Made by a program: the position numbers and the translations under genes. From the NCBI RefSeq assembly GCF_019443505.1, contig NZ_CP080377.1, forward strand, positions 6,200,001 to 6,264,000: a stretch of DNA of 64,000 nt. Reading direction: 5' to 3'. This stretch comes from Janthinobacterium sp. PAMC25594. GTDB lineage: Bacteria; Pseudomonadota; Gammaproteobacteria; Burkholderiales; Burkholderiaceae_D. Shown here one piece after another: positions 1 to 8,036 of the stretch. The notes below the pieces were generated by a model. The model made no database searches and was not told the DNA's origin. It worked only from the letters and a program-made list of their open reading frames with translations. Positions within the stretch are counted from its first letter, which is position 1. Every line of letters starts with the position of its first letter.

Positions 1-781
1 GGAGGAGCAGATCCGGACTAAAGTGCTGGCGCTGGCCGAGCGCCTGCATATCACGCCGTATTTGCAGCGCACGCCGGGCGAACTGTCGGGCGGCCAGCAG
101 CAGCGCACGGCGCTGGGGCGCGCGCTGATCAAGGATGCCTCGCTGCTGCTGCTCGACGAGCCATTGGTGAACCTCGACTACAAACTGCGCGAGGAATTGC
201 GCCGCGAATTGACGGAACTGTTTTCCAGCGGCGGCACGACGGTCGTGTACGCCACCACGGAACCGCTGGAAGCGCTGCAGCTGGGCGGCCACGTGGCCGT
301 GCTGCACGAGGGACGCCTGCTGCAGCAGGGGCCGACCCTGGACGTCTTCAACGCGCCCAATTCCATCGATGTGGCGCGCACCTTCAGCGACCCACCGATC
401 AACCTGATTCCCGCGCGCGTCGATGCGCAGGGCGTGGCGCGGGCGGCGGACGGCCTGGCGATTCACCTGAGCGGCGAGCAGCGTGCCCGCCTGGCGGGCC
501 GCAAGGACGTGATCCTCGGCGTGCGCGCGCACAGCCTGCATCTGTCTCCCCAGTCCGAGGGCGACGTGGCCATCGCGGCGACGGTGGACCTGGCCGAAAT
601 CAGCGGCTCGGAAACCTATGTGCATGCGCGCCGCGGCGAACTGGCCCTGGTGGCGCAACTCGGTGGCGTGCACAACCTGGAGATCGGCAGCGCCTGCACC
701 GTGTATTGCCAGCCGCATGCCTTGCTGATCTTCGCCGACGATGGCGGGCTATTGTTCGCCCCTGTGCAAGGAGGAGTGTGA
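1..781 (+). CDS. glpS: Glycerol ABC transporter ATP-binding protein GlpS (5' partial)
   Basis: C-terminal part of an ABC ATPase. The reading frame is open to the left edge, so the true start and the Walker A region lie outside the window. It shows a canonical signature LSGGQQQR, Walker B LLLLDEP, and a C-terminal TOBE-like half typical of sugar/polyol importers. The switch (H-loop) motif reads ATTEPLEAL where the family norm is THDQxEAL, so the histidine is missing. It is the first of a run of tightly packed transporter genes followed by glycerol kinase, which assigns it to the glpSTPQV-type glycerol importer. The stop is followed one base later by glpT, whose SD (AAGGAGGAG) lies inside the end of this gene. 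It acts on the cytoplasmic face, powering uptake together with GlpT. Confidence 0.88.
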   Translation, partial: EEQIRTKVLALAERLHITPYLQRTPGELSGGQQQRTALGRALIKDASLLLLDEPLVNLDYKLREELRRELTELFSSGGTTVVYATTEPLEALQLGGHVAVLHEGRLLQQGPTLDVFNAPNSIDVARTFSDPPINLIPARVDAQGVARAADGLAIHLSGEQRARLAGRKDVILGVRAHSLHLSPQSEGDVAIAATVDLAEISGSETYVHARRGELALVAQLGGVHNLEIGSACTVYCQPHALLIFADDGGLLFAPVQGGV

Positions 782-782
782 C

Positions 783-1874
783 ATGGCGCGCATCGAACTG
801 CTCGACCTGGCCCACGCCTACAAACCGAACCCGACGTCCCCCGCCGACTATGCGCTGCGGCCCATGAGCATGGCGTGGCATGACGGCGGCGCGTATGCCT
901 TGCTGGGGCCGTCCGGCTGCGGCAAGACGACCTTGCTCAATATTATCTCCGGCCTGGTGAAACCGTCGCATGGCAAGGTGCTGTTCGACGGCAAGGACGT
1001 GACGCAGCTGCCCACGGAAGCACGCAATATCGCGCAAGTGTTCCAGTTCCCCGTCATCTACGACACCATGACCGTGCACGACAACCTGGCGTTTCCGCTG
1101 CGCAATCGCGGCTGGAAAGAGAGCGAGGTGAAAAAGCGCGTGCAGCAGGTGGCGCAGATGCTGGAACTGACGGGCGACCTGAAGCTGCGCGCCAGCGGCT
1201 TGTCCGTGGACGCCAAGCAAAAGATTTCGCTGGGACGGGGGCTCGTGCGCCCGGACGTGGCGGCCGTGCTGTTCGATGAACCGCTGACGGTGATCGACCC
1301 GCATTTGAAATGGCTGCTGCGCAGAAAACTCAAGGAAATTCATCACGAATTGAAGTTATCGTTGATCTACGTCACGCACGACCAGGTGGAAGCCTTGACC
1401 TTTGCCGACCAGGTGGTCGTCATGACGCAGGGCGAAGTGGTGCAGACGGGTAGCGCGCAAGCGCTGTTTGAGGAACCCGAGCACACGTTTGTCGGCTATT
1501 TCATCGGCAATCCGGGCATGAACTTGCTCGATTGCACTCTGGACGATGGCGGGGCGAGGGTGGCGGGCCAGCCGCTGGCCGTGTCCGCCGCCACCCGCGC
1601 GGCCCTGGCTGGCGCGCAAGGGAAAATCACGCTGGGCGTGCGGCCGGAATTCGTCGAATGCCTGCCGGCGGGCGCGGGTGGCGAACATTGCCTGGACGCC
1701 ACGGTGAAGGCCGTGCGCAACATGGGTACGCATTACCTGGCGGAATTCCAGCTGGGTGGCGCGACGGTGGCGGCCAAGCTGCGCGCCATCGACGCCGTCG
1801 CGGGGAATGCCGTGCGGCTGCGCTTTCCGCCGCAACGCACCTTGTTCTATGTCAACGATAAGCGGGTGGCCTGA
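783..1874 (+). CDS. glpT: Glycerol ABC transporter ATP-binding protein GlpT
   Basis: 363-residue ABC ATPase, the partner of GlpS. Walker A is GPSGCGKTT, the Q-loop is VFQFP, Walker B is VLFDEP and the H-loop is YVTHDQVEAL, all intact. The ABC signature is degenerate (LSVDAKQK instead of LSGGQ), and the D-loop reads TVIDP. A TOBE-like domain fills the C-terminal third. The ATG at 783 is chosen over upstream in-frame codons because of the strong SD at 769-775 and because the ATPase fold starts right there. The stop overlaps the glpP start (TGATG). The degenerate signature complements GlpS's missing H-loop, which suggests an obligate heterodimer with one consensus and one degenerate ATP site. 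Not to be confused with the glycerol-3-phosphate antiporter that is also called GlpT. Confidence 0.9.
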   Translation: MARIELLDLAHAYKPNPTSPADYALRPMSMAWHDGGAYALLGPSGCGKTTLLNIISGLVKPSHGKVLFDGKDVTQLPTEARNIAQVFQFPVIYDTMTVHDNLAFPLRNRGWKESEVKKRVQQVAQMLELTGDLKLRASGLSVDAKQKISLGRGLVRPDVAAVLFDEPLTVIDPHLKWLLRRKLKEIHHELKLSLIYVTHDQVEALTFADQVVVMTQGEVVQTGSAQALFEEPEHTFVGYFIGNPGMNLLDCTLDDGGARVAGQPLAVSAATRAALAGAQGKITLGVRPEFVECLPAGAGGEHCLDATVKAVRNMGTHYLAEFQLGGATVAAKLRAIDAVAGNAVRLRFPPQRTLFYVNDKRVA

Positions 1875-2758
1875 TGATACATAACGGTAAAACCGATAAT
1901 AACCGCCGCGCCTGGCTATTGATCCTGCCCGTGGTGCTGTGCGTGGCTTTTTCCGCCATCCTGCCCCTGATGACCGTGGTGAACTATTCCGTGCAAGATA
2001 TCCTGAGTCCCACGCAAAAGGTATTCGTCGGCACCGAATGGTTCCGCATGGTCATGCTCGACGGCGACTTGCACAGCGCCTTGCTGCGCCAGCTGCTGTT
2101 TTCCGGCTCCGTGCTGGCGATCCAGATTCCGCTGGGTATTTTGATCGCCCTGTGCATGCCGGCCGATGGCTGGAAGGCGTCGCTGGCCCTGGTGCTGATC
2201 GCGCTGCCCTTGCTGATACCCTGGAACGTGGTGGGCACCATCTGGCAAATCTTTGGCCGCGGCGACATCGGCCTGATGGGCTACACCCTGAACCAATTGG
2301 GTTTTGATTACAATTACAACGGCAACTCGCTCGACGCGTGGCTGACGGTGATGGTGATGGATATCTGGCACTGGACGCCGCTGGTGGTGCTGCTGTGCTA
2401 TGCGGGCTTGCGCGCCATTCCCGACGCGTATTACCAGGCGGCGCGCATCGACGGCGCCTCGCGCCTGGCCGTGTTCCGCTACATCCAGCTGCCGAAACTG
2501 CGCAATGTGCTGATGATCGCCGTCTTGCTGCGCTTCATGGACAGTTTCATGATCTACACGGAACCGTTCGTGCTGACAGGTGGCGGTCCCGGCAATGCCA
2601 CCACCTTTTTGTCGCAATACCTGACGCAAAAGGCCGTCGGCCAGTTCGACCTGGGGCCGGCTTCGGCGTTCTCCCTGATCTATTTCCTGATCATCCTGCT
2701 GTTCTGCTTTGTGCTGTACACGTGGATGCAGCGCGTCGGCACGGGAGACCAGAAATGA
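1874..2758 (+). CDS. glpP: Glycerol ABC transporter permease GlpP
   Basis: 294-residue inner-membrane permease of the binding-protein-dependent (MalF/UgpA-like) class. The N-terminus has a short cytoplasmic stretch and then a hydrophobic segment (WLLILPVVLCVAF). Several further membrane segments follow, with the cytoplasmic EAA-type coupling loop near residues 175-200 (QAARIDGASRLAVF). The start overlaps the glpT stop by one base and the stop overlaps the glpQ start (ATGATGA), implying translational coupling. It forms the channel with GlpQ and is energised by GlpS/GlpT. Confidence 0.92.
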   Translation: MIHNGKTDNNRRAWLLILPVVLCVAFSAILPLMTVVNYSVQDILSPTQKVFVGTEWFRMVMLDGDLHSALLRQLLFSGSVLAIQIPLGILIALCMPADGWKASLALVLIALPLLIPWNVVGTIWQIFGRGDIGLMGYTLNQLGFDYNYNGNSLDAWLTVMVMDIWHWTPLVVLLCYAGLRAIPDAYYQAARIDGASRLAVFRYIQLPKLRNVLMIAVLLRFMDSFMIYTEPFVLTGGGPGNATTFLSQYLTQKAVGQFDLGPASAFSLIYFLIILLFCFVLYTWMQRVGTGDQK

Positions 2759-3561
2759 TGCACAAGAAAATCAGTGCCACCATCCTGATCGTCTTCCTGC
2801 TGGGTTCATTGCTGCCCATTTACTGGATGCTCAATATGTCGCTCAAGACCAACGAGGAAATCGTGGGGGTCTTGAGCTTGTGGCCCCAGCAATTGACGTT
2901 TGCCAACTACAAGACCATCTTTACGGACCCATCGTGGTACAGCGGCTACCTCAATTCCATGATCTACGTGGCGCTGAACATGGTGATGTCGGTCACGGTG
3001 GCCTTGCCGGCCGCGTATGCCTTTTCCCGCTACAACTTTGTCGGAGATAAACATTTATTCTTCTGGCTCTTGACCAACCGCATGACGCCGCCCGCCGTTT
3101 TCCTTGTACCGTTCTTCCAGCTGTATTCGACGGTGGGCCTGATGGATACGCATCTGGCCGTGGCGCTGGCGCACATGGTCTTCAACGTGCCGCTGGCCGT
3201 GTGGATTTTGGAAGGTTTCATGTCCGGCGTGCCGAAGGAAATCGACGAGACGGCGTATATCGACGGCTACAGCTTTCCCCGCTTCTTCCTCCGCATCTTC
3301 TTGCCGATGATCAAGTCGGGCGTGGGCGTGACGGCCTTCTTCTGTTTCATGTTCAGCTGGGTGGAATTGCTGCTGGCGCGCACCTTGACGTCCGTCAACG
3401 CCAAGCCCATCGCCGCCACCATGACGCGCACGGTGTCGGCGGCCGGCATGGACTGGGGCGTGCTGGCGGCGGCGGGCGTGCTGACCATCGTGCCCGGCGC
3501 GCTGGTGATCTGGTTCGTGCGGCATTACATCGCCAAGGGTTTCGCGATGGGGAGGGTCTGA
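2755..3561 (+). CDS. glpQ: Glycerol ABC transporter permease GlpQ
   Basis: 268-residue MalG/UgpE-like inner-membrane permease. The N-terminal segment ISATILIVFLLGSLLPIYW is a membrane anchor, and the coupling loop with ETAYIDGYSFPRFFLR lies at about residues 160-180. The start at 2755 (ATGATG) overlaps the end of glpP by four bases; a longer in-frame extension upstream lies wholly inside glpP and is rejected. It pairs with GlpP in the channel. The phosphodiesterase also called GlpQ is unrelated. Confidence 0.92.
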   Translation: MMHKKISATILIVFLLGSLLPIYWMLNMSLKTNEEIVGVLSLWPQQLTFANYKTIFTDPSWYSGYLNSMIYVALNMVMSVTVALPAAYAFSRYNFVGDKHLFFWLLTNRMTPPAVFLVPFFQLYSTVGLMDTHLAVALAHMVFNVPLAVWILEGFMSGVPKEIDETAYIDGYSFPRFFLRIFLPMIKSGVGVTAFFCFMFSWVELLLARTLTSVNAKPIAATMTRTVSAAGMDWGVLAAAGVLTIVPGALVIWFVRHYIAKGFAMGRV

Positions 3562-3562
3562 C

Positions 3563-3868
3563 ATGGAAAACAATACCGATAGCACAGCGAGCCTGTTCGG
3601 CTGGATGGCGTGGACGCCGGAAGTAGCCATTTTTTTCATTTGCATCGGCTTGATGCTCGCTGGCATGACGGTGTGGCAAATCCGCTCGCCCAGCATAGCG
3701 CGCAAGGGTTTTTTGCCCATGCCCACCACGCGCGGCGACCGCCTGTTCATCGGCTTGCTCACGGCGGCGTATGTCAACCTGGCCTGGGCGGGGTTTACGG
3801 AGATGCAGCAGGCGATCGGGGCCGCGATCAGTTTTGTTTTACTGCTAATTGTAATGCGTTGGGGATGA
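3563..3868 (+). CDS. DUF2160 small membrane protein of the glycerol transporter operon
   Basis: 101-residue protein with three hydrophobic segments (about residues 18-40, 60-80 and 82-100) and a conserved-looking central stretch, RSPSIARKGFLPM. DUF2160 proteins sit between the permease and binding-protein genes of this transporter type. Here it begins one base after the glpQ stop and ends 70 bases before glpV, so it is almost surely cotranscribed. The gene position suggests an accessory membrane subunit, but no biochemical role can be read from the sequence. Confidence 0.85.
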   Translation: MENNTDSTASLFGWMAWTPEVAIFFICIGLMLAGMTVWQIRSPSIARKGFLPMPTTRGDRLFIGLLTAAYVNLAWAGFTEMQQAIGAAISFVLLLIVMRWG

Positions 3869-3938
3869 CCGGCTTGCCGGTGTTGATGGAGGCCGTGCCG
3901 CCAGCAGGCGGCCGGTAAAAACGATAAGGAGATTCACG

Positions 3939-5666
3939 ATGAAATTGAAGTTCACGGTCTTCGCGGCGGTGGCCATGCTCGTGTCGAATGCGGCCCTGGC
4001 CGACGCCAAACAGGCGCAAACCTGGATCGACAAGGAATTCCAGCCATCGAGCCTGAGCAAGCAGCAGCAACTGGCTGAAATGAAATGGTTCATCGATGCG
4101 GCGGCCAAGCTGAAAGCTAAGGGCATCAAGGAAATTTCCGTGGTCTCGGAAACCATCGACACCCACGTCTACGAATCGAAGACCCTGGCCAAGGCGTTCG
4201 AGGAAATCACGGGCATCAAGGTGCGCCACGACATCATCCAGGAAGGCGACGTGGTGGAAAAGCTGCAAACGTCGATGCAGTCCGGCAAGAGCATCTATGA
4301 CGGCTGGATTTCCGATTCCGACCTGATCGGCACGCATTACCGCTATGGCGCCGTGGAACCGCTGTCCGACTACATGGCCGCCAAGGGCAAGGAATTCACC
4401 AATCCCGGCCTGGACTTGAAAGATTTCATCGGCATCAGCTTTACCACGGCGCCCGATGGCAAGGTGTACCAGTTGCCCGACCAGCAATTCGCCAACCTGT
4501 ACTGGTTCCGCGCCGATTGGTTCGCGCGCAAGGATTTGCAAGCCAAGTTCAAGGCCAAGTATGGCTACGAGCTGGGCGTGCCGCAAAACTGGTCCGCGTA
4601 TGAAGATATCGCCGATTTCTTCACGAATGACGTGAAGGAACTGGATGGCAAGAAAGTCTATGGCCACATGGATTACGGCAAGAAAGATCCATCCCTGGGC
4701 TGGCGCTTCACCGATGCCTGGCTGTCGATGGCCGGCGCGGCCGACAAGGGCATCCCGAATGGCTTGCCCGTCGACGAGTGGGGTATCAAGGTGGCAGCCG
4801 ACAAGTGCACGCCCGTGGGCGCGTCCGTTTCACGCGGCGGCGCCACCAATTCCCCGGCGGCTGTGTATGCGCTGACGAAATACATCGACTGGATGAAGAA
4901 GTACGCGCCGCCGCAGGCGAACGGCATGAATTTCTCGGAAGCGGGCCCCGTGCCGGCGCAGGGAGAAATCGCCCAGCAAATCTTCTGGTACACGGCATTT
5001 ACGGCCGGCATGACGAAGCCGGGCTTGCCAGTGGTCAACAAGGACGGCACGCCGAAATGGCGCATGGCGCCGTCGCCGCACGGCCCGTACTGGAAAGAGG
5101 GCATGCAGAACGGCTACCAGGACGTGGGTTCCTGGTTCCTGTTCAAGTCCACGCCGGACGACCGCAAGGCCGCCGCCTGGCTGTACGCGCAATTCGTCAC
5201 CTCGAAAACCGTGTCGCTGAAGAAATCCATCGTCGGCCTGACTTTCATCCGCGATTCCGACATCCGCCACGATTATTTCACGAAGCACGCCAACGAATAC
5301 GGCGGCTTGATCGAGTTCTACCGCAGCCCAGCCCGCGTGGCGTGGACGCCGACGGGCAACAACGTGCCCGACTATCCGAAGCTGGCGCAGCTGTGGTGGA
5401 AGAACGTGGCCACGGCCATCACGGCGGAAAAAACGCCGCAAGCCGCCATGGATAACCTGGCCGAGGAAATGGACCAGGTCATGGCGCGCCTGCAGCGGGC
5501 CGGCATGAAGGCGTGCGCGCCCAAGCTCAATCCGAAAGGCGACCCGAACCAGTATCTGTCGGACCAGCATGCTCCATGGAAAAAGCTGGCGAATGAAAAG
5601 CCGAAGGGTGAAACGATTGCCTACGATAAATTATTGCAGGCTTGGAAAGAAGGCAAGGTAAGGTAA
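3939..5666 (+). CDS. glpV: Glycerol-binding periplasmic protein GlpV
   Basis: 575-residue extracellular solute-binding protein. A Sec signal peptide (MKLKFTVFAAVAMLVSNAALA) is followed by a family-typical stretch around IDKEFQPSSLS and then a long type-1 binding-protein fold. It is longer than maltose-type binders (about 400 residues), as usual for the glycerol-specific family. SD AAGGAG at 3927-3932 supports the start. It delivers glycerol to GlpPQ from the periplasm. The gene is followed by a strong intrinsic terminator at 5685-5714, which separates it from glpK. Confidence 0.9.
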   Translation: MKLKFTVFAAVAMLVSNAALADAKQAQTWIDKEFQPSSLSKQQQLAEMKWFIDAAAKLKAKGIKEISVVSETIDTHVYESKTLAKAFEEITGIKVRHDIIQEGDVVEKLQTSMQSGKSIYDGWISDSDLIGTHYRYGAVEPLSDYMAAKGKEFTNPGLDLKDFIGISFTTAPDGKVYQLPDQQFANLYWFRADWFARKDLQAKFKAKYGYELGVPQNWSAYEDIADFFTNDVKELDGKKVYGHMDYGKKDPSLGWRFTDAWLSMAGAADKGIPNGLPVDEWGIKVAADKCTPVGASVSRGGATNSPAAVYALTKYIDWMKKYAPPQANGMNFSEAGPVPAQGEIAQQIFWYTAFTAGMTKPGLPVVNKDGTPKWRMAPSPHGPYWKEGMQNGYQDVGSWFLFKSTPDDRKAAAWLYAQFVTSKTVSLKKSIVGLTFIRDSDIRHDYFTKHANEYGGLIEFYRSPARVAWTPTGNNVPDYPKLAQLWWKNVATAITAEKTPQAAMDNLAEEMDQVMARLQRAGMKACAPKLNPKGDPNQYLSDQHAPWKKLANEKPKGETIAYDKLLQAWKEGKVR

Positions 5667-5684
5667 ACTGCTTGCGCTGTCCCG

Positions 5685-5714
5685 GGGCACGGGCGCTTGT
5701 CCGTGCCCTTTTTT
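5685..5714 (+). terminator. Intrinsic terminator between glpV and glpK
   Basis: Perfect 8-bp stem GGGCACGG / CCGTGCCC (5685-5692 and 5701-5708), 8-nt loop, followed by six T residues. It ends 24 bases before the glpK start, so it should reduce read-through from the high-level transporter transcript into the kinase gene. Confidence 0.88.
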
Positions 5715-5738
5715 CACTGTATAGCCGTAGTAGCGACC

Positions 5739-7232
5739 ATGACCAAATACATACTTGCTTTAGATCAGGGCACCACCAGTTCGCGCGCCATCCTGTTCGA
5801 CCATGCGGGCCGGCCGCACGCCAGCGCGCAGCGCGAATTTCGCCAGATTTTCCCCCAGCCGGGCTGGGTCGAGCATGACGCGAATGAAATCTGGGCCTCG
5901 CAAGAGGGCGTGCTGCGCCAGGTGCTGCGCGACAGCGGTGTTTCGGTTTCCGACGTGGCTGCCATCGGCGTGACCAACCAGCGCGAAACGACGGTGCTGT
6001 GGGATCGCGCCACGGGCGAGCCCGTCGCCAACGCCATCGTCTGGCAAGACCGGAGAAATGCCGCCTATTGCGAGCAACTGGTGGAACAGGGCAAGGCGGA
6101 CTTGATCCAGCAAAAGACGGGACTCGTGCTGGACGCCTATTTTTCCGCGACCAAACTCAAATGGCTGCTCGACAACGTGCCCGGCGCCCGCGCGCGCGCC
6201 GAGCGGGGAGCGCTGGCCTTCGGCACCATCGACAGCTGGCTGATCTACAAGATGAGCGGCGCCCACTTGACGGACACGAGCAACGCGGCGCGCACCATGC
6301 TGTTCAATATCCACACCCTGCAGTGGGACACGGATCTGCTGGCGCTGCTCGACATTCCCGCCTCGCTGCTGCCCGACGTCGTGCCATCGAGCGGCGTGGC
6401 CGCGCACACGCGCGTGGACTTGCTGGGCGTGTCCGTGCCGATCGCCGGCATCGCGGGCGACCAGCAGGCGGCCACCTTTGGCCAGGTGTGTCTGAAGCCG
6501 GGCATGGCGAAAAATACCTACGGTACGGGCTGCTTCATGCTGATGAACGTGGGCAAGCGCCCCTTGCCATCGAAAAACCGGCTGTTGACGACGGTGGGCT
6601 GGAGCCTGGGTGCGGATGCCAAGCAAACCGATTATTTGCTCGAAGGCAGCGCCTTCATCGCGGGCGCGGCCGTGCAGTGGATGCGCGATGGGCTGGGCAT
6701 CATCCGCGACTCGTCCGAAGTGGAAGCGCTGGCCACCAGCGTGCCCGATTCGGGCGGCCTGGTCTTCGTGCCCGCGTTCGCGGGACTCGGCGCGCCGTAC
6801 TGGGACCCGTATGCGCGCGGCACCCTGATCGGCATCACGCGCGGCACGGGCAAGGCGCACATCGCGCGCGCGGCATTGGAGGGCGTGGCTTACCAGAACG
6901 TGGACGTGCTGTCCGCCATGCAGGACGACGCGGGCATCGCCTTGAGCGAGCTGCGCGTGGACGGCGGCGCGGCCCGCAACGACATGCTGATGCAGTTCCA
7001 GGCCGACATTCTGAACGTGCCCGTGGTGCGCCCCGTGGTGACGGAAACGACGGCCCTGGGCGCCGCCTACCTGGCGGGCCTGGCCGTGGGCTTCTGGGCC
7101 TCGCAAGAAGAAATCGCCGCCCAGTGGCAGGTGGGGCGCCGTTTCGAACCGGCCATGGCGGCCGACGAACGCCTGACGCGGCTGCACAAGTGGCAGCGCG
7201 CCGTGGAACGTTCGCGCGACTGGAGCGAGTAA
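5739..7232 (+). CDS. glpK: Glycerol kinase
   Basis: 497-residue FGGY-family kinase; it phosphorylates glycerol to sn-glycerol 3-phosphate with ATP, trapping imported glycerol. The N-terminal ATP-binding signature [11 protein letters not shown] is at residues 7-17, with NQRETT further on and the C-terminal [10 protein letters not shown] adenosine-pocket motif. Length matches E. coli GlpK (502 residues). The start at 5739 aligns with the family N-terminus; an in-frame extension to 5697 would run back into the terminator and is rejected. No strong SD is visible. It follows the importer genes, as expected for a facilitator-independent glycerol route. No glpD lies in the window. Confidence 0.96.
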   Translation: MTKYILALDQGTTSSRAILFDHAGRPHASAQREFRQIFPQPGWVEHDANEIWASQEGVLRQVLRDSGVSVSDVAAIGVTNQRETTVLWDRATGEPVANAIVWQDRRNAAYCEQLVEQGKADLIQQKTGLVLDAYFSATKLKWLLDNVPGARARAERGALAFGTIDSWLIYKMSGAHLTDTSNAARTMLFNIHTLQWDTDLLALLDIPASLLPDVVPSSGVAAHTRVDLLGVSVPIAGIAGDQQAATFGQVCLKPGMAKNTYGTGCFMLMNVGKRPLPSKNRLLTTVGWSLGADAKQTDYLLEGSAFIAGAAVQWMRDGLGIIRDSSEVEALATSVPDSGGLVFVPAFAGLGAPYWDPYARGTLIGITRGTGKAHIARAALEGVAYQNVDVLSAMQDDAGIALSELRVDGGAARNDMLMQFQADILNVPVVRPVVTETTALGAAYLAGLAVGFWASQEEIAAQWQVGRRFEPAMAADERLTRLHKWQRAVERSRDWSE

Positions 7233-7234
7233 GA

Positions 7235-7365
7235 ACATCTGACCAAACCTACTGCGCGTCGCGCTTTGCGGCCTGCGATGCTCACCACCTCGGCGGCCCC
7301 GTGCTAAGCACGGTTGCGCTTCTTAGCCACAAATCACTGCCGCTCGCTACGGTTTTGTCAGACGT
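7235..7365. repeat. Palindromic MITE/REP-like element after glpK
   Basis: A 131-bp element bounded by imperfect terminal inverted repeats: ACATCTGACCAAACC at 7235-7249 and the complement of ACGTCTGACAAAACC at 7351-7365 (13 of 15 positions match). A perfect hairpin CCGTGC-TAA-GCACGG (7299-7313) sits near its centre. It holds no ORF of its own. Symmetry and placement between two genes suggest a dispersed non-autonomous element; copy number cannot be judged here. Confidence 0.6.
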
Positions 7366-7379
7366 TGTAAGAACCGGGA

Positions 7380-7973
7380 TCAATGGCGCATGAAATACAC
7401 GGCATAGCCCACCGTTTCGCGCGGCACGGAATACAGGTCGCGCAGCTCGAAGTAGGGCGCGTGCACCTGGCCGCTGACGGTGATGCCGGCCCGCTCCAAA
7501 GCCAGCCGGAAGCGGGGCACGTGAAAATATTGCGTGGCGACCATGGCTGACTTCCAGCCGTGCGCGCGCATCAATGCCGCTGCATTGCGGGCCGTGGCGT
7601 CCGTGGTCCAGCCTTGATGATCCTCAATGATGGCGCTGGCAGGCACGCCGCGCTTGAGCAGATAGCGGGCCATCGATGCGGCCTCGTCGAAGCCTTCCTT
7701 GCCCGTGGCTCCGCTGACGAGGATGCGCGGTGCCAGTCCAGCCTGGAATTGCGTCAGCGCCGCATCGAGCCGCGCCTTCAGCCGGGGGCTGGGCGTGCCG
7801 TCGGGCAGGATCGTATTGCCGGGCACGACGATCACGTCGGCGGGCGCCAGCTTGTCGTTGAGCCCCGCCAGTACCAGCGCTGTCGTGGCCAGCAGGAAAA
7901 CAGCAAGAGCGCTCAAGCTCAAGAGTATGATTTTTCGCATTGTTGATGGTGAAACTTGTAGTGGAGGCATCAT
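7380..7973 (-). CDS. YdcF/DUF218 family membrane-anchored protein
   Basis: 197-residue protein with one N-terminal membrane segment (IILLSLSALAVFLLATTALVL, about residues 15-35) and a periplasmic DUF218 domain (YdcF/SanA/ElyC fold). Typical motifs are ADVIVVPGNT, LVSGATGKEGFDEA and TTDATARNAA. DUF218 proteins are linked to cell-envelope metabolism in enterics, but the substrate is usually unknown. The first ATG at 7973 has an AGGAG at 7984-7988 with suitable spacing; MRKII at 7940 is an alternative start. Confidence 0.8.
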   Translation of the reverse strand: MMPPLQVSPSTMRKIILLSLSALAVFLLATTALVLAGLNDKLAPADVIVVPGNTILPDGTPSPRLKARLDAALTQFQAGLAPRILVSGATGKEGFDEAASMARYLLKRGVPASAIIEDHQGWTTDATARNAAALMRAHGWKSAMVATQYFHVPRFRLALERAGITVSGQVHAPYFELRDLYSVPRETVGYAVYFMRH

Positions 7974-8036
7974 ACGCGCTCACTCCTGCAAGTGTCAGTT
8001 CTGCAGGCTCGGTGAATAGCCAGGTAAAGCTACAAC

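Noticed and set aside
600..1346. Long minus-strand ORF over glpS/glpT
   Set aside because: Low-complexity His/Arg-rich translation typical of the complement of GC-rich coding sequence; the plus-strand ATPases explain the region.
5760..7238. 492-codon minus-strand ORF opposite glpK
   Set aside because: Shadow of glpK; no SD, and a composition typical of antisense frames in high-GC DNA.
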